This document shows, one piece after another, positions 8,167 through 16,344 of a stretch of DNA of 64,000 bases (the stretch's first letter is position 1; every line of letters begins with the position of its first letter). The stretch lies in contig NZ_QGDO01000002.1 in the NCBI RefSeq assembly GCF_003149185.1, forward strand, positions 1 to 64,000, written 5' to 3'. The DNA comes from Sediminitomix flava. Lineage in GTDB: Bacteria; Bacteroidota; Bacteroidia; Cytophagales; Flammeovirgaceae. Under the pieces are notes generated by a model, which worked only from the letters and a program-made list of their open reading frames with translations, did no database searches and was not told the origin of the DNA. A program made the position numbers and the translations under genes.

Positions 8167-10575
8167 ATGTTATATCCTCGAAATTTAGAAGAAAAACTAG
8201 GCTTTGATCAGATTCGAAGCTATTTGATTGAAAAATGTAACGGTGCGGTAGGTAAATCTTATGTAGAACGAATTAAGTTTACAAATAACGCAGAGGTTAT
8301 ACGAAAACATAACCAACAAGTATCAGAATATTTATACATTTTGTCTGAAGGGGCGAATTTCCCTGCCAGCAATTTTATTGACATATACAGCTTTCTGAAG
8401 AAAGCACAGGTTGAAGGTACATTCTTCACTGAAGAAGAAGCCTATGACCTCAAAAGAGCATTCACAACCTTGAATGCTTGTCTCTCATTTTTTAGAACTC
8501 GTAAAGAGGAAGAATTTCCTGAATTATATAAACTCGCCGCTCAAATTGATTTCCCAGCGTGGTTACTTCGTGAGTTTGAACGAGTGATTGATGACAGAGG
8601 AAAAGTAAGTAACTCTGCCTCTGCTGAACTACAAAGAATCAGAGCTAGAATTGCACAAATTTCGTCAAGTCTTCGTCAGAAAATGGATAGTATTCTGAAA
8701 GACTTGAAAGGAAAAGGCATGGTAAAAGAAGATGCACTGCAAACTATGCGTGAAGGACGTATGGTTATTCCAGTTGTTGCAGAGCATAAAAAGCATGTAA
8801 AAGGTTTTGTTCATGATGCCTCAGCTACTGGACAAACCATTTTCATTGAGCCAGAAACAGTATTGAATGCCAATAATGAAATCAAGGATTTAGCCTTAAA
8901 GGAAAGACAAGAGATTGTACGTATCCTCACAGCACTTACCGATCAGGTGCGTCCTTACATTTCAGATTTGATGCGTTCAAATAATTTCTTGGGAATGATT
9001 GATTTCATTCGCTCAAAAGCGCTTTTAGCACAAGAAATGGAGGCAATCATGCCAGATGCCATTGATGAACCTCATGTAGAGTGGTATAATGTAAAGCATC
9101 CACTACTGATTCTTCATCATAAGAAACTAGAAAAAGAAGTTATTCCTCAGAATATCCGATTGGATCATGAGCGAGGACGTATGCTTCTTATTTCTGGGCC
9201 TAATGCAGGGGGTAAATCTGTTGCTATGAAAACAGTCGGCTTGGTACAATATATGTATCAATGTGGTTTGTTAGTACCAATGGTTGAAGGTTCTCGAATG
9301 GGTATCTTCGATGATATCTTCATGGACTACGGGGATGATCAATCTTTAGAAAATGATCTTTCAACCTATTCTTCTCACTTGACCAATATGCGTCACTTCT
9401 TGAAGAAATCGGGTGAAAAATCGCTCTGCTTGATTGATGAATTTGGCGCAGGTACAGAACCCGAGCTTGGTGGAGCAATTGCAGAAGCTATCCTTGAACA
9501 ACTGAACCGTCAACAAGCTTGGGGCGTAATCACGACTCACTATGCAAACTTGAAGTTTTATGCGGATAAATATGATGGATTGCAAAATGGAGCAATGCGT
9601 TATGATGTTGAAAACCTTCAACCACTTTACAAACTCGAACAAGGGCAGCCAGGTAGCTCTTTTGCCTTAGAAATTGCGGGTAAAATAGGACTTCCTAAAA
9701 AAGTAGTGAACATCGCTCGTCATAAAGCTGGTCGTAAGAAAATTAGTATGGAAGAGCTTCTTCGTGACTTGGAGAACGAAAAGAAAGTTCTGACCGAAAA
9801 AACGAGAGAACTTAAGCATAAAGAAAATAAGCTGAAGCAACAGCTCGAAAAGTACGAACGTCTGACACAACGTATTGAAGAAAGACGTGAAAAACTGATT
9901 GACAAAGCAAAGCGTGAAGCAAACACCATCTTAGATGATGCCAATCGTCAGATCGAATTGACTATCAAAGAAATTCGTGAAGGGAAAGCTGAAAAAGAAA
10001 AAACCAAGAAACTTCGAGAAGAACTTGGCAAATACAAAGACAAAGTCAAAGTAGGTCAAGAGCAAAAAGAACCTAAAGAGGTTATTGAGGTTATTAGTGG
10101 TGAAATCAAGCTTGGAGATTATGTACGAATCAAAGGGCAAGAAACCATTGGTGAAGTTATGGAAATCAAAAATAATGATATCCGTGTCGCGATGGGTGCT
10201 TTGCAATCGAACATAAAACGAAATCGTTTGGAGCGTGTAAGTCGTAAAGAATTCAGAAAGGAAAACAAACAGAAAGACCGTTATTCTACACTTTCTGCAA
10301 GTTCAAACATGAACACCAAACACATTGAATTCTCTCCTAACCTAGACCTCAGAGGTAAAAGAGCGGAAGAAGTAATGGGCGTTTTAGATGATTTCTTGGA
10401 CACGGCAATTATGCTTAGCCATGGTACAGAACTAAGAATTGTTCATGGTAAAGGGACTGGAGCTTTAAGAGAAGTCGTTCGCAATCACTTGAAAAACTTC
10501 TCGGGAATCAAAAGTGTATCTGATGAACATCCTGATAGAGGTGGCGCAGGTGTTACCCTTGTAAGATTGAGATAA
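8167..10575 (+). CDS. mutS2: MutS2 family ATPase with Smr nuclease domain
   Basis: 802 residues, the normal MutS2 length. The order is an N-terminal helical core and clamp, a MutS-type ATPase with Walker A GPNAGGKS (344-351) and Walker B LCLIDEFGAGTEP (about 425-437), a long Lys/Glu-rich coiled coil (about 515-640), and a C-terminal Smr domain with LDLRGKRAEE and the catalytic-type HGKGTGALR motif. It lacks the MutS mismatch-recognition domain. Family members bind branched DNA, suppress homologous recombination, and in some bacteria split collided ribosomes; which role holds here is not visible. It is a single-gene unit ending in a hairpin terminator. Confidence 0.96.
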   Translation: MLYPRNLEEKLGFDQIRSYLIEKCNGAVGKSYVERIKFTNNAEVIRKHNQQVSEYLYILSEGANFPASNFIDIYSFLKKAQVEGTFFTEEEAYDLKRAFTTLNACLSFFRTRKEEEFPELYKLAAQIDFPAWLLREFERVIDDRGKVSNSASAELQRIRARIAQISSSLRQKMDSILKDLKGKGMVKEDALQTMREGRMVIPVVAEHKKHVKGFVHDASATGQTIFIEPETVLNANNEIKDLALKERQEIVRILTALTDQVRPYISDLMRSNNFLGMIDFIRSKALLAQEMEAIMPDAIDEPHVEWYNVKHPLLILHHKKLEKEVIPQNIRLDHERGRMLLISGPNAGGKSVAMKTVGLVQYMYQCGLLVPMVEGSRMGIFDDIFMDYGDDQSLENDLSTYSSHLTNMRHFLKKSGEKSLCLIDEFGAGTEPELGGAIAEAILEQLNRQQAWGVITTHYANLKFYADKYDGLQNGAMRYDVENLQPLYKLEQGQPGSSFALEIAGKIGLPKKVVNIARHKAGRKKISMEELLRDLENEKKVLTEKTRELKHKENKLKQQLEKYERLTQRIEERREKLIDKAKREANTILDDANRQIELTIKEIREGKAEKEKTKKLREELGKYKDKVKVGQEQKEPKEVIEVISGEIKLGDYVRIKGQETIGEVMEIKNNDIRVAMGALQSNIKRNRLERVSRKEFRKENKQKDRYSTLSASSNMNTKHIEFSPNLDLRGKRAEEVMGVLDDFLDTAIMLSHGTELRIVHGKGTGALREVVRNHLKNFSGIKSVSDEHPDRGGAGVTLVRLR

Positions 10576-10599
10576 TTATTTCCTCCTATATATTTTTTT

Positions 10600-10633
10600 A
10601 AGAGACAGTCTGTAAAAAGGCTGTCTCTTTTGT
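10600..10633 (+). terminator. Terminator of mutS2
   Basis: A 9-bp stem AAGAGACAG (10600-10608) / CTGTCTCTT (10621-10629) followed by a T-rich tract. Confidence 0.85.
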
Positions 10634-10790
10634 TTTTTAAGGAGGTCATTGGGCTATTCGTATAACTTTCTCTACTTCAGTTGATTTATTTTCGATAGAA
10701 TGACTAAACTGATTGTTCTACTATTGAGTTATCCTTACATCGTACTGCTTTACTAGAAAAAAGAGAATCTAACCCAAAAAGAACTAGCTT

Positions 10791-11984
10791 ATGTACACGA
10801 CTCCAACTTTTGAGATTCTTGAGAAAAAAAGACAATTAGGTGATCCTCTAGCCGACAAAGTCATTCAGACACTAATTGAAGAAAATGGTCTAGAGTCTAT
10901 TCGAATGATATTTGAGATGGTTTCTCAGAATAAATCTTTACCCAAAATAGAGATGCCTAAAGTCTTGAGAGATTATTTTGAAGAGACTGCAAAGTTACCT
11001 GATTGGGTTGATTACAAAAAGCTTGATGCAGCCTCCAAATTTCATCAGAAATATGGTATTCAGCTCTCGCTCTTACTCTTATGTAAAGCCTTACCCACAA
11101 CCTACGCTTGTGGAAAAGGAGCTGAAGTACTTTACATGACTGGGCGTTTTCATGCTTCCAAAAATGGAGACATGGATAACTTCACAAAACGATTGATCGA
11201 AACTTCTCAGTTTGTAGTAGATGTGATGTCAGAAGGTGGTTTAGGACCTTATGGAAGAGGCATTCGTTCAGCTCAGAAAGTACGTTTGATTCATGCCGCA
11301 ATTCGTTATTACCTTATGCATCAGCATGAATGGGATCATAAAACATACGGTGTTCCAATCAATCAAGAAGATATGGCGGGAACACTTCTCTCTTTTTCGA
11401 TCATCCCTCTTTTGGGCTTAGAACAAATAGGTAAAAACCTAAGCTATGAAGAAAAGGAAAATTACTACTATACTTGGCGAGTAGTTGGGCATATTTTAGG
11501 GTTAGAAGAAGAAATGATGCCTCAAAAATTTATTCAAGGGTATCGATTAGCCAATCAAATCATAAATCATCAGAAAGAACCGTCTGAGGCTGGAAAAGTG
11601 CTAACCAATACTTGTGTCAATTTCATTCAGAATATGAATCCAAGTAATTTCTTCAAAGCTTTTCCGAGCCTACTTGTTCGCTACATGATTGGAGATGAAC
11701 TGGCAGATATTGTAGGTATCAAAGAAAAAAATGATGGATTCAATAAATTCTTCAAACTGACCTCATATATCTTCTTCAATATCTACGATAGCTCTATCAA
11801 TAATTTCAAAACCTTAGAACGTCTAGCACTTTATTTCAACCGTATCTTTTTGGAAGACTCATTGTATTTTATGAATAACTCTCAAAAAATACAGCTCCAT
11901 GTACCGCCATCACTAAGAGAAAATTGGAATAACAACATTAAACTCAATCCGATAAGAGAAGCCGTAAAAAAACGATTCAGATAA
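10791..11984 (+). CDS. DUF2236 / MpaB-like oxygenase family protein
   Basis: 397 residues, soluble and largely helical, with no signal peptide. The central part fits the DUF2236 family (fungal MpaB, rubber oxygenase Lcp): a KVRLIHAAIRYYLM helix with Arg/His, the following INQEDMAGTLLSFS segment, and the long helical C-terminus with TWRVVGHILGLEEEMMP. Known members bind heme b and act as oxygenases. Here the substrate and even heme binding are inferred. Start ATG 10791 follows an A-rich leader. It is a monocistronic gene upstream of a 600-bp noncoding stretch. Confidence 0.75.
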   Translation: MYTTPTFEILEKKRQLGDPLADKVIQTLIEENGLESIRMIFEMVSQNKSLPKIEMPKVLRDYFEETAKLPDWVDYKKLDAASKFHQKYGIQLSLLLLCKALPTTYACGKGAEVLYMTGRFHASKNGDMDNFTKRLIETSQFVVDVMSEGGLGPYGRGIRSAQKVRLIHAAIRYYLMHQHEWDHKTYGVPINQEDMAGTLLSFSIIPLLGLEQIGKNLSYEEKENYYYTWRVVGHILGLEEEMMPQKFIQGYRLANQIINHQKEPSEAGKVLTNTCVNFIQNMNPSNFFKAFPSLLVRYMIGDELADIVGIKEKNDGFNKFFKLTSYIFFNIYDSSINNFKTLERLALYFNRIFLEDSLYFMNNSQKIQLHVPPSLRENWNNNIKLNPIREAVKKRFR

Positions 11985-12114
11985 GTTTAAGGGGGTAAAT
12001 TGAAGAAAGAATTCTGAGATAATGATGAATGTGTATATAAGTACTAGTACATATATTTTCGAGATAAAACTTTACTGTTCTTAGAGTTACTCTGAGAACT
12101 CATAAATGAATACC

Positions 12115-12163
12115 AGAGTCTTCAGACTCGATTTTGCGTACATTTTTCGAGTCTAAAGACTCT
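12115..12163. repeat. Inverted repeat of a 17-nt GAGTCT/AGACTC element
   Basis: The left arm AGAGTCTTCAGACTCGA (12115-12131) and right arm 12147-12163 are inverse complements with one mismatch around a 15-nt loop. Each arm is itself nearly palindromic (GAGTC ... GACTC). The same 17-mer recurs in direct orientation at 12330-12346. Confidence 0.8.
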
Positions 12164-12329
12164 TGCTTTCATAGATAAATCCTCAGATCGCTCCGCTAAC
12201 TCTAAGGATAGTATTACTCGTTTTCTTTTGTCCAAGTACTGAAGAAGATAGACAAATGATTTTTTAGATAAAAAACACAAACTATTTGAAGAGTTAGTGT
12301 AACGATCTTCGAATTAATAAATGGGGGTT

Positions 12330-12346
12330 AGAGTCTTCAGACTCGA
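12330..12346 (+). repeat. Second direct copy of the GAGTCT/AGACTC element
   Basis: Identical to 12115-12131 over 17 nt. The flanking text is loosely similar (an AGAGTTA block and an AATAAATG / ATAAATGAA block precede both copies), suggesting an old duplicated intergenic element. Confidence 0.65.
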
Positions 12347-12505
12347 AAATATGCCCAACTGCTTAATCATCATCTTCTCCTTCATCTCTACTAGGATTCG
12401 CGACATCTTTAAACGGTAAGTGAAAGTGAGATTTACTTGACGTTCTGAATGTTGGCATTCTGAATAAGTACTAAAAAATGGCTATTGGAATAAGGGTAGA
12501 TAAAG

Positions 12506-12537
12506 AAAAAGCACCGAGTGTAAACTCGGTGCTTTTT
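12506..12537. terminator. Terminator downstream of the 12585-13316 lipoprotein gene
   Basis: A perfect 14-bp stem, AAAAAGCACCGAGT (12506-12519) / ACTCGGTGCTTTTT (12524-12537), with a GTAA tetraloop. Confidence 0.92.
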
Positions 12538-12584
12538 CATATTTATTCAAATATTGCTTGATTAAAAACACTCGTAAAAAATGA

Positions 12585-13316
12585 TTATTCTGCAATCATC
12601 CAAATCTGAGTATCCTTATAAAGTTGTTGCCAATCAGTTCCTAAATAAGAGCTGTGTGTATTTTGACCAACCTTAATTCTATTCGCTTCAAACTTTTTGT
12701 TCAATTCCTTAAATCCATCGGTATCGAATTTAGGGATAAATAGACATAAGCTTGTGTTTGATACATTTTCTCCGATCAAGTTTTTAGGAAGTCTGATACT
12801 TACATACATATGACACTCATCAGTCATATATACATTGATACTCAAACCTTCTTTCCCTGTTTTATCTAGAGTCACATATGCATCGTCTTCACCATATTCC
12901 AAAGCAGCATTAATGCTCTTAAAATGTTGGTTAAACTTCAAAACCGCTTCTTCCCTTTTTGATTCTGAAGGAGACAAAAGCTTTGATTCAATATTGTCAT
13001 TTGGTATTACAGGTAAAATGTATCCGTTTGACCTTGATTTCTTTCCATCTTCATCAAACAATACTCCGATACCATTATCCAATGCTTTAAGAATTGGTGC
13101 AGGATCACTTGTCTCAGCTAAGATCTGAAATGACTCTTTGTCTTCAAAAAGACCAAATCTGATACTTTGTTCAGCAAGGCTTAATTGAGGCCAAGTTTGT
13201 CTGTTTTTAACCGAAAAGTCTTGTACTTCTTTTGCTTTATATTTTGGTACCGATCCACAACTATTCAAAAAAAGGATTGCAAATGCCCACCAAATCAAAT
13301 TCAAACGATAATTCAT
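12585..13316 (-). CDS. Unrecognised lipoprotein
   Basis: 243 residues. The signal ends in LNSC (lipobox Cys20), so it is a membrane-anchored lipoprotein. I recognise no domain. The mature part is mixed alpha/beta with a Lys/Glu-rich centre and two closely spaced Cys in the C-terminal half (DECHMYV and NTSLCLF). It is monocistronic with its own strong terminator. The neighbour at 13685-14332 is another unrecognised lipoprotein on the same strand, but 368 bp separate them and they share no obvious sequence. Confidence 0.75.
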   Translation of the reverse strand: MNYRLNLIWWAFAILFLNSCGSVPKYKAKEVQDFSVKNRQTWPQLSLAEQSIRFGLFEDKESFQILAETSDPAPILKALDNGIGVLFDEDGKKSRSNGYILPVIPNDNIESKLLSPSESKREEAVLKFNQHFKSINAALEYGEDDAYVTLDKTGKEGLSINVYMTDECHMYVSIRLPKNLIGENVSNTSLCLFIPKFDTDGFKELNKKFEANRIKVGQNTHSSYLGTDWQQLYKDTQIWMIAE

Positions 13317-13684
13317 AAGTCTGTAAATAATAAAAAATCCTATTTTCTCTCGAAAATATCGCTTTTTTAGCTAAGAAAAAAAGTTCCAATAGTACGATCA
13401 GAACTTTTCTTCTTAATAGCTCAAAACATAAGTATCAGACTTCAACCTAAATTAGCATTTGTTTTTTCTTCTCTTGTACATACAATACATCAGAAGTAAT
13501 CCCATTTTCAAAATTCGTTTCCTTCTTTTTCTGCAAAAAACTTTCTTTTTCATCAGATTAGAGTTTAGGGTTATCAACAATGAAACACCTTTCTATTCTG
13601 TTTTGGTTTGAGCCTTCATAAATTAATAAGCTCAAATTGTGTCAATTACAAAATAATTTAATGAAATTATTTTGTCTTTAGATA
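13317..13684. other. Intergenic region, nothing recognised
   Basis: 368 bp, very AT-rich. It should contain the promoter of the 12585-13316 gene and the 3' end of the 13685-14332 transcript. I saw no ORF, clear terminator or canonical promoter. Confidence 0.4.
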
Positions 13685-14332
13685 TTAAAAAACAAGTTGT
13701 ACTGAAACAGGGGTATCCCCAACTTTATAATTACGGTCTAACACGTATCTCATAGGTTCACCATTAAAAAAATCATCATTTCTGAGAATATAATCAAAAG
13801 ATAAAGAATCATACTCTGATAAAATTTTAATCACTTTACCTAAACAATATTCTTTTTTTGATCTAAAATTACTATCAATAAGGTCTCTACCTATTTCTGC
13901 TTTTCGATAGTCAGTATCAAACTTTCCATATTTCCAAAATGTCTTAATGACTTCGGGAGCTTTATTAGTTCCTTTAAAAGGCTCCCAATATGAGATGATA
14001 GAGTCTATTTTTGCTACGGTCTCTGCATTATTTTTTATCCATATTTTTTCATTACGAATAGACATGAGATTAAATTTACTAGTATCTGTTGCTCTATTCA
14101 TAAAATCTAAAACTTTTTCATAACTCAAATTCACAAAAGGTTCTTTATCTAAATCTGATACAAGGATACTATCCCTTACCTTTTCAATAAAGGGATAATA
14201 CTCTTTTAGCTCTGGTCGGTTAGACAAAATATCTCTCTGTTCAGAAGTACTCAAAGGTTCTAGAACTGATTTATTGATTGATGACTCACAACTATATAGA
14301 AAAATGGTGCAAATGATTATAAAAAGTCTCAT
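13685..14332 (-). CDS. Unrecognised lipoprotein
   Basis: 215 residues with a short signal and lipobox YSC (Cys15). The mature part is rich in Lys, Asp and Ser and contains a DFMNRATDTSKFN segment and a WKYGKFDTDYRKAEIGRDLI segment. I recognise no family. Its base composition is even more AT-rich than the neighbouring housekeeping genes. It stands alone, and no clean terminator follows. Confidence 0.7.
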   Translation of the reverse strand: MRLFIIICTIFLYSCESSINKSVLEPLSTSEQRDILSNRPELKEYYPFIEKVRDSILVSDLDKEPFVNLSYEKVLDFMNRATDTSKFNLMSIRNEKIWIKNNAETVAKIDSIISYWEPFKGTNKAPEVIKTFWKYGKFDTDYRKAEIGRDLIDSNFRSKKEYCLGKVIKILSEYDSLSFDYILRNDDFFNGEPMRYVLDRNYKVGDTPVSVQLVF

Positions 14333-14480
14333 TTTAAATATTTAAAGGTTTACATTATATTTTAAAAGTAATTAAAACATAAACACAACAGCAAGCAAAG
14401 TACATTGAAACGTGTCTTGCTTCAGTGCTCTATAACATTACCCATCACAAAGTAATGGACCCTTTGGTCATTTTTTTATT

Positions 14481-14996
14481 ATGGAAAAATTCAAAAATCT
14501 CTTTCAACAAATCCTTACACCAGCAGAAGGGATAAATACTGCTGCTCAATTTCTGATTGCTATACCAAGAATTATTTGCGGTCTTTTACTCACCATAGAC
14601 TTTGGTGCTAGTAAATTTGGAATGCCGTGGACAGATCAAGAACAAAATCTTTCACTGTTTGAAGTCGCAGCTTGGTTCCCTGAAGATGTGGCTAAATTTG
14701 GTATCCCATTTAGTTTAGCTCCTTGGTTATTTGCTTGGCTTGGGGCGGCAAGTGAAGCTATTGGCGGATTATTCATTGCGTTAGGGCTTGGCACTAGAAT
14801 CTCTGCGTTTTTCATTGCATGTACAATGCTAGTCGCCATCTTCTTTCAAAAATGGGAACAAGGTACTTGGGGAATGCTCCCTGCCATGGGATTCTTATGG
14901 ATGAGCATGTATTGCCTTGTACTAGGTTCTGGTAAATTTGGATTAGATTACCTCATTACAAGAAAGTCTGTTGCTAAAAAAGTTGTTTTGGCCTAA
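14481..14996 (+). CDS. DoxX family inner membrane protein
   Basis: 171 residues with four hydrophobic helices at about 22-42, 78-103, 106-123 and 131-155. The layout fits DoxX/DUF417-like proteins: an R-I-x-x-G-L-L-x-x-x-F-G-x-x-K-F motif at the first helix, an A-S-E-A-I-G-G-L-F-x-A-L-G-L-x-T-R motif at the second, and the final G-S-G-K-F-x-L-D-Y-L. Members associate with thiosulfate:quinone oxidation or redox-stress systems, but most, including this one, have no assigned partner. It is convergent with the FtsZ-like gene. Confidence 0.85.
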   Translation: MEKFKNLFQQILTPAEGINTAAQFLIAIPRIICGLLLTIDFGASKFGMPWTDQEQNLSLFEVAAWFPEDVAKFGIPFSLAPWLFAWLGAASEAIGGLFIALGLGTRISAFFIACTMLVAIFFQKWEQGTWGMLPAMGFLWMSMYCLVLGSGKFGLDYLITRKSVAKKVVLA

Positions 14997-15002
14997 AAAA
15001 AT

Positions 15003-15030
15003 CGCCCTTCTTTCAATGAAAAGAAGGGCG
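15003..15030. terminator. Bidirectional terminator between DoxX and FtsZ-like genes
   Basis: A perfect 11-bp stem, CGCCCTTCTTT (15003-15013) / AAAGAAGGGCG (15020-15030), with A-rich and A/T flanks on both sides. Confidence 0.88.
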
Positions 15031-15058
15031 AAATAAAACTGAATATTTATTGATTTAC

Positions 15059-16003
15059 TTAAGCCATAATTACTTGAATCTTTAGAACGTCATCTTCTAA
15101 AAAAGAGGGATTTTCATACACGCCAAAGCTCACATCAATATCGTGCTTCAACTCCTTCTTCAAGTAGTCCGTAATGCAATCAATATCATCTATTCTAAAG
15201 TGATTAACATCTTTTACAATCAAACTTAATAGCACTGTTTTCATATCTTCATTATGGGCATACTGCGTGTCCATTTTAGAAAGCACTTCTTTAATGGCCT
15301 CCAATGAGCGCTGTACGCCATAACCTACGCCCGAAGCATGTTTAATAAATATGGCATCTTGAATATTTTGTTTCAAGTCTTCGAAGTCCATATTCACTAC
15401 CCCCTTACTCGTCATCAATTTTTCAATCGAACAGATTGTTGAAGCCAATAAACACTTCATTTGGGAGTCGATCATGTATGCTGAAAAAGAAGGATTCTCA
15501 TCTGCGAATACGTCAGGGTCTAATACCATCATGCCGTTACATGTCGTCATCAAAGCAGTTAAACTGATTTCGGCTTTTTTACGAAGATCTATTGAAAGGT
15601 CTTTAGAAGGCAGAATTGCCATTCCAATATTAAGCACATCTTTTTCACGAGCCAATTGAGAAAGCTGAAGGGCAATACTTCTCACATTTTCATTTGCAGC
15701 ATTCACAACAATAAAGATCAGTTTTGTTTCCTCATCAAAGATTTGGGATAACTGAATTTCATTTTCAATGAAAGCGAGCTGCTGACTTGCTAAATCTTGA
15801 TTTTCTGTATTTGAAAAATTGATTTTACGCTTTATCGTCGTCTTTGATAAGAAATTTGGATCATCATTGATCACCCAACTTTCGATTTCTTTTGATAAGA
15901 TACCTTGAATAGATTCTAGCGTTCTTCCAGCATTCTCTCCTATGCCAACAACTTTAATAGCTCTTGCTGAATACTGATGGTTATTCTCATTAAAAAAGTC
16001 CAT
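15059..16003 (-). CDS. Degenerate FtsZ-like protein lacking the GTP-binding signature
   Basis: 314 residues, about the size of the FtsZ globular core without linker or C-terminal peptide. It aligns by eye with FtsZ along its length: IKVVGIGENAG (16-26) with the first nucleotide loop, ESWVINDDPNFL (41-52) with the EFIAINTDxQAL strand, LIFIVVNAANEN (about 95-106) where FtsZ has the GGGTGTG tubulin signature, RKKAEISLTALMTTCNGMMVLDPDVF (141-166) with the R-x-x-x-A-x-x-G-L strand-helix, the T7 loop N204-M-D206-F-E-D209, GVGYGVQRSLEAI for the G-x-G-x-A-x-G-x-x-R-A helix, and the closing SFGVYENP...IQVIMA. The T7 catalytic residues are kept, but the glycine-rich GTP loop is lost. A regulatory subunit that caps or modulates FtsZ filaments is an inference. 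It is monocistronic. Confidence 0.75.
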   Translation of the reverse strand: MDFFNENNHQYSARAIKVVGIGENAGRTLESIQGILSKEIESWVINDDPNFLSKTTIKRKINFSNTENQDLASQQLAFIENEIQLSQIFDEETKLIFIVVNAANENVRSIALQLSQLAREKDVLNIGMAILPSKDLSIDLRKKAEISLTALMTTCNGMMVLDPDVFADENPSFSAYMIDSQMKCLLASTICSIEKLMTSKGVVNMDFEDLKQNIQDAIFIKHASGVGYGVQRSLEAIKEVLSKMDTQYAHNEDMKTVLLSLIVKDVNHFRIDDIDCITDYLKKELKHDIDVSFGVYENPSFLEDDVLKIQVIMA

Positions 16004-16344
16004 ACGAAAAGCGGTTTAGGTTAGGTAAATTGATCGTCTCATCAAGCTATTGTATTATTCTTCAACAGAACAATCTAATGCATTGAATATCCATAATTAT
16101 TTAATAGAATTCAACAAAAAAGACTAAAAAATGTATTTACAACACTTGATAACATTCAAACTAGTATCGACTTCAAATTGAAGTGTATTTCTTATGAGAA
16201 TTTTATACGAACACAAATCATATAAATTGAAACAGTTATATTTTATTAGGAAATATTTAAATGGAGCATACTATGTTAACAGTTTAGTGCGTTATCCTTA
16301 ATATCTCATTTTTTTAGCAAAGCTACTAGTAACAGCAAGCAGTG
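16004..16344. other. Divergent intergenic region
   Basis: About 340 bp of AT-rich sequence between the leftward FtsZ-like gene and the rightward CAP gene. It must hold both promoters; no canonical TAnnTTTG element was confidently placed. Confidence 0.4.

Larger units (their letters stand above)
11985..12584. other. 600-bp noncoding stretch with repeated hairpin elements
   Basis: No ORF with coding character was found. The stretch holds a long hairpin (12115-12163), another copy of one arm (12330-12346) and a terminator (12506-12537) serving the leftward gene that ends at 12585. Confidence 0.6.

Noticed and set aside
9361-10206. Several minus-strand ORFs inside mutS2
   Set aside because: They are antisense to conserved MutS2 ATPase and coiled-coil sequence and have Phe/Ser-rich composition typical of shadow frames.
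12115-12163. Hairpin as terminal inverted repeats of an insertion sequence
   Set aside because: The arms are only 15 nt apart and no transposase reading frame or target duplication is present.
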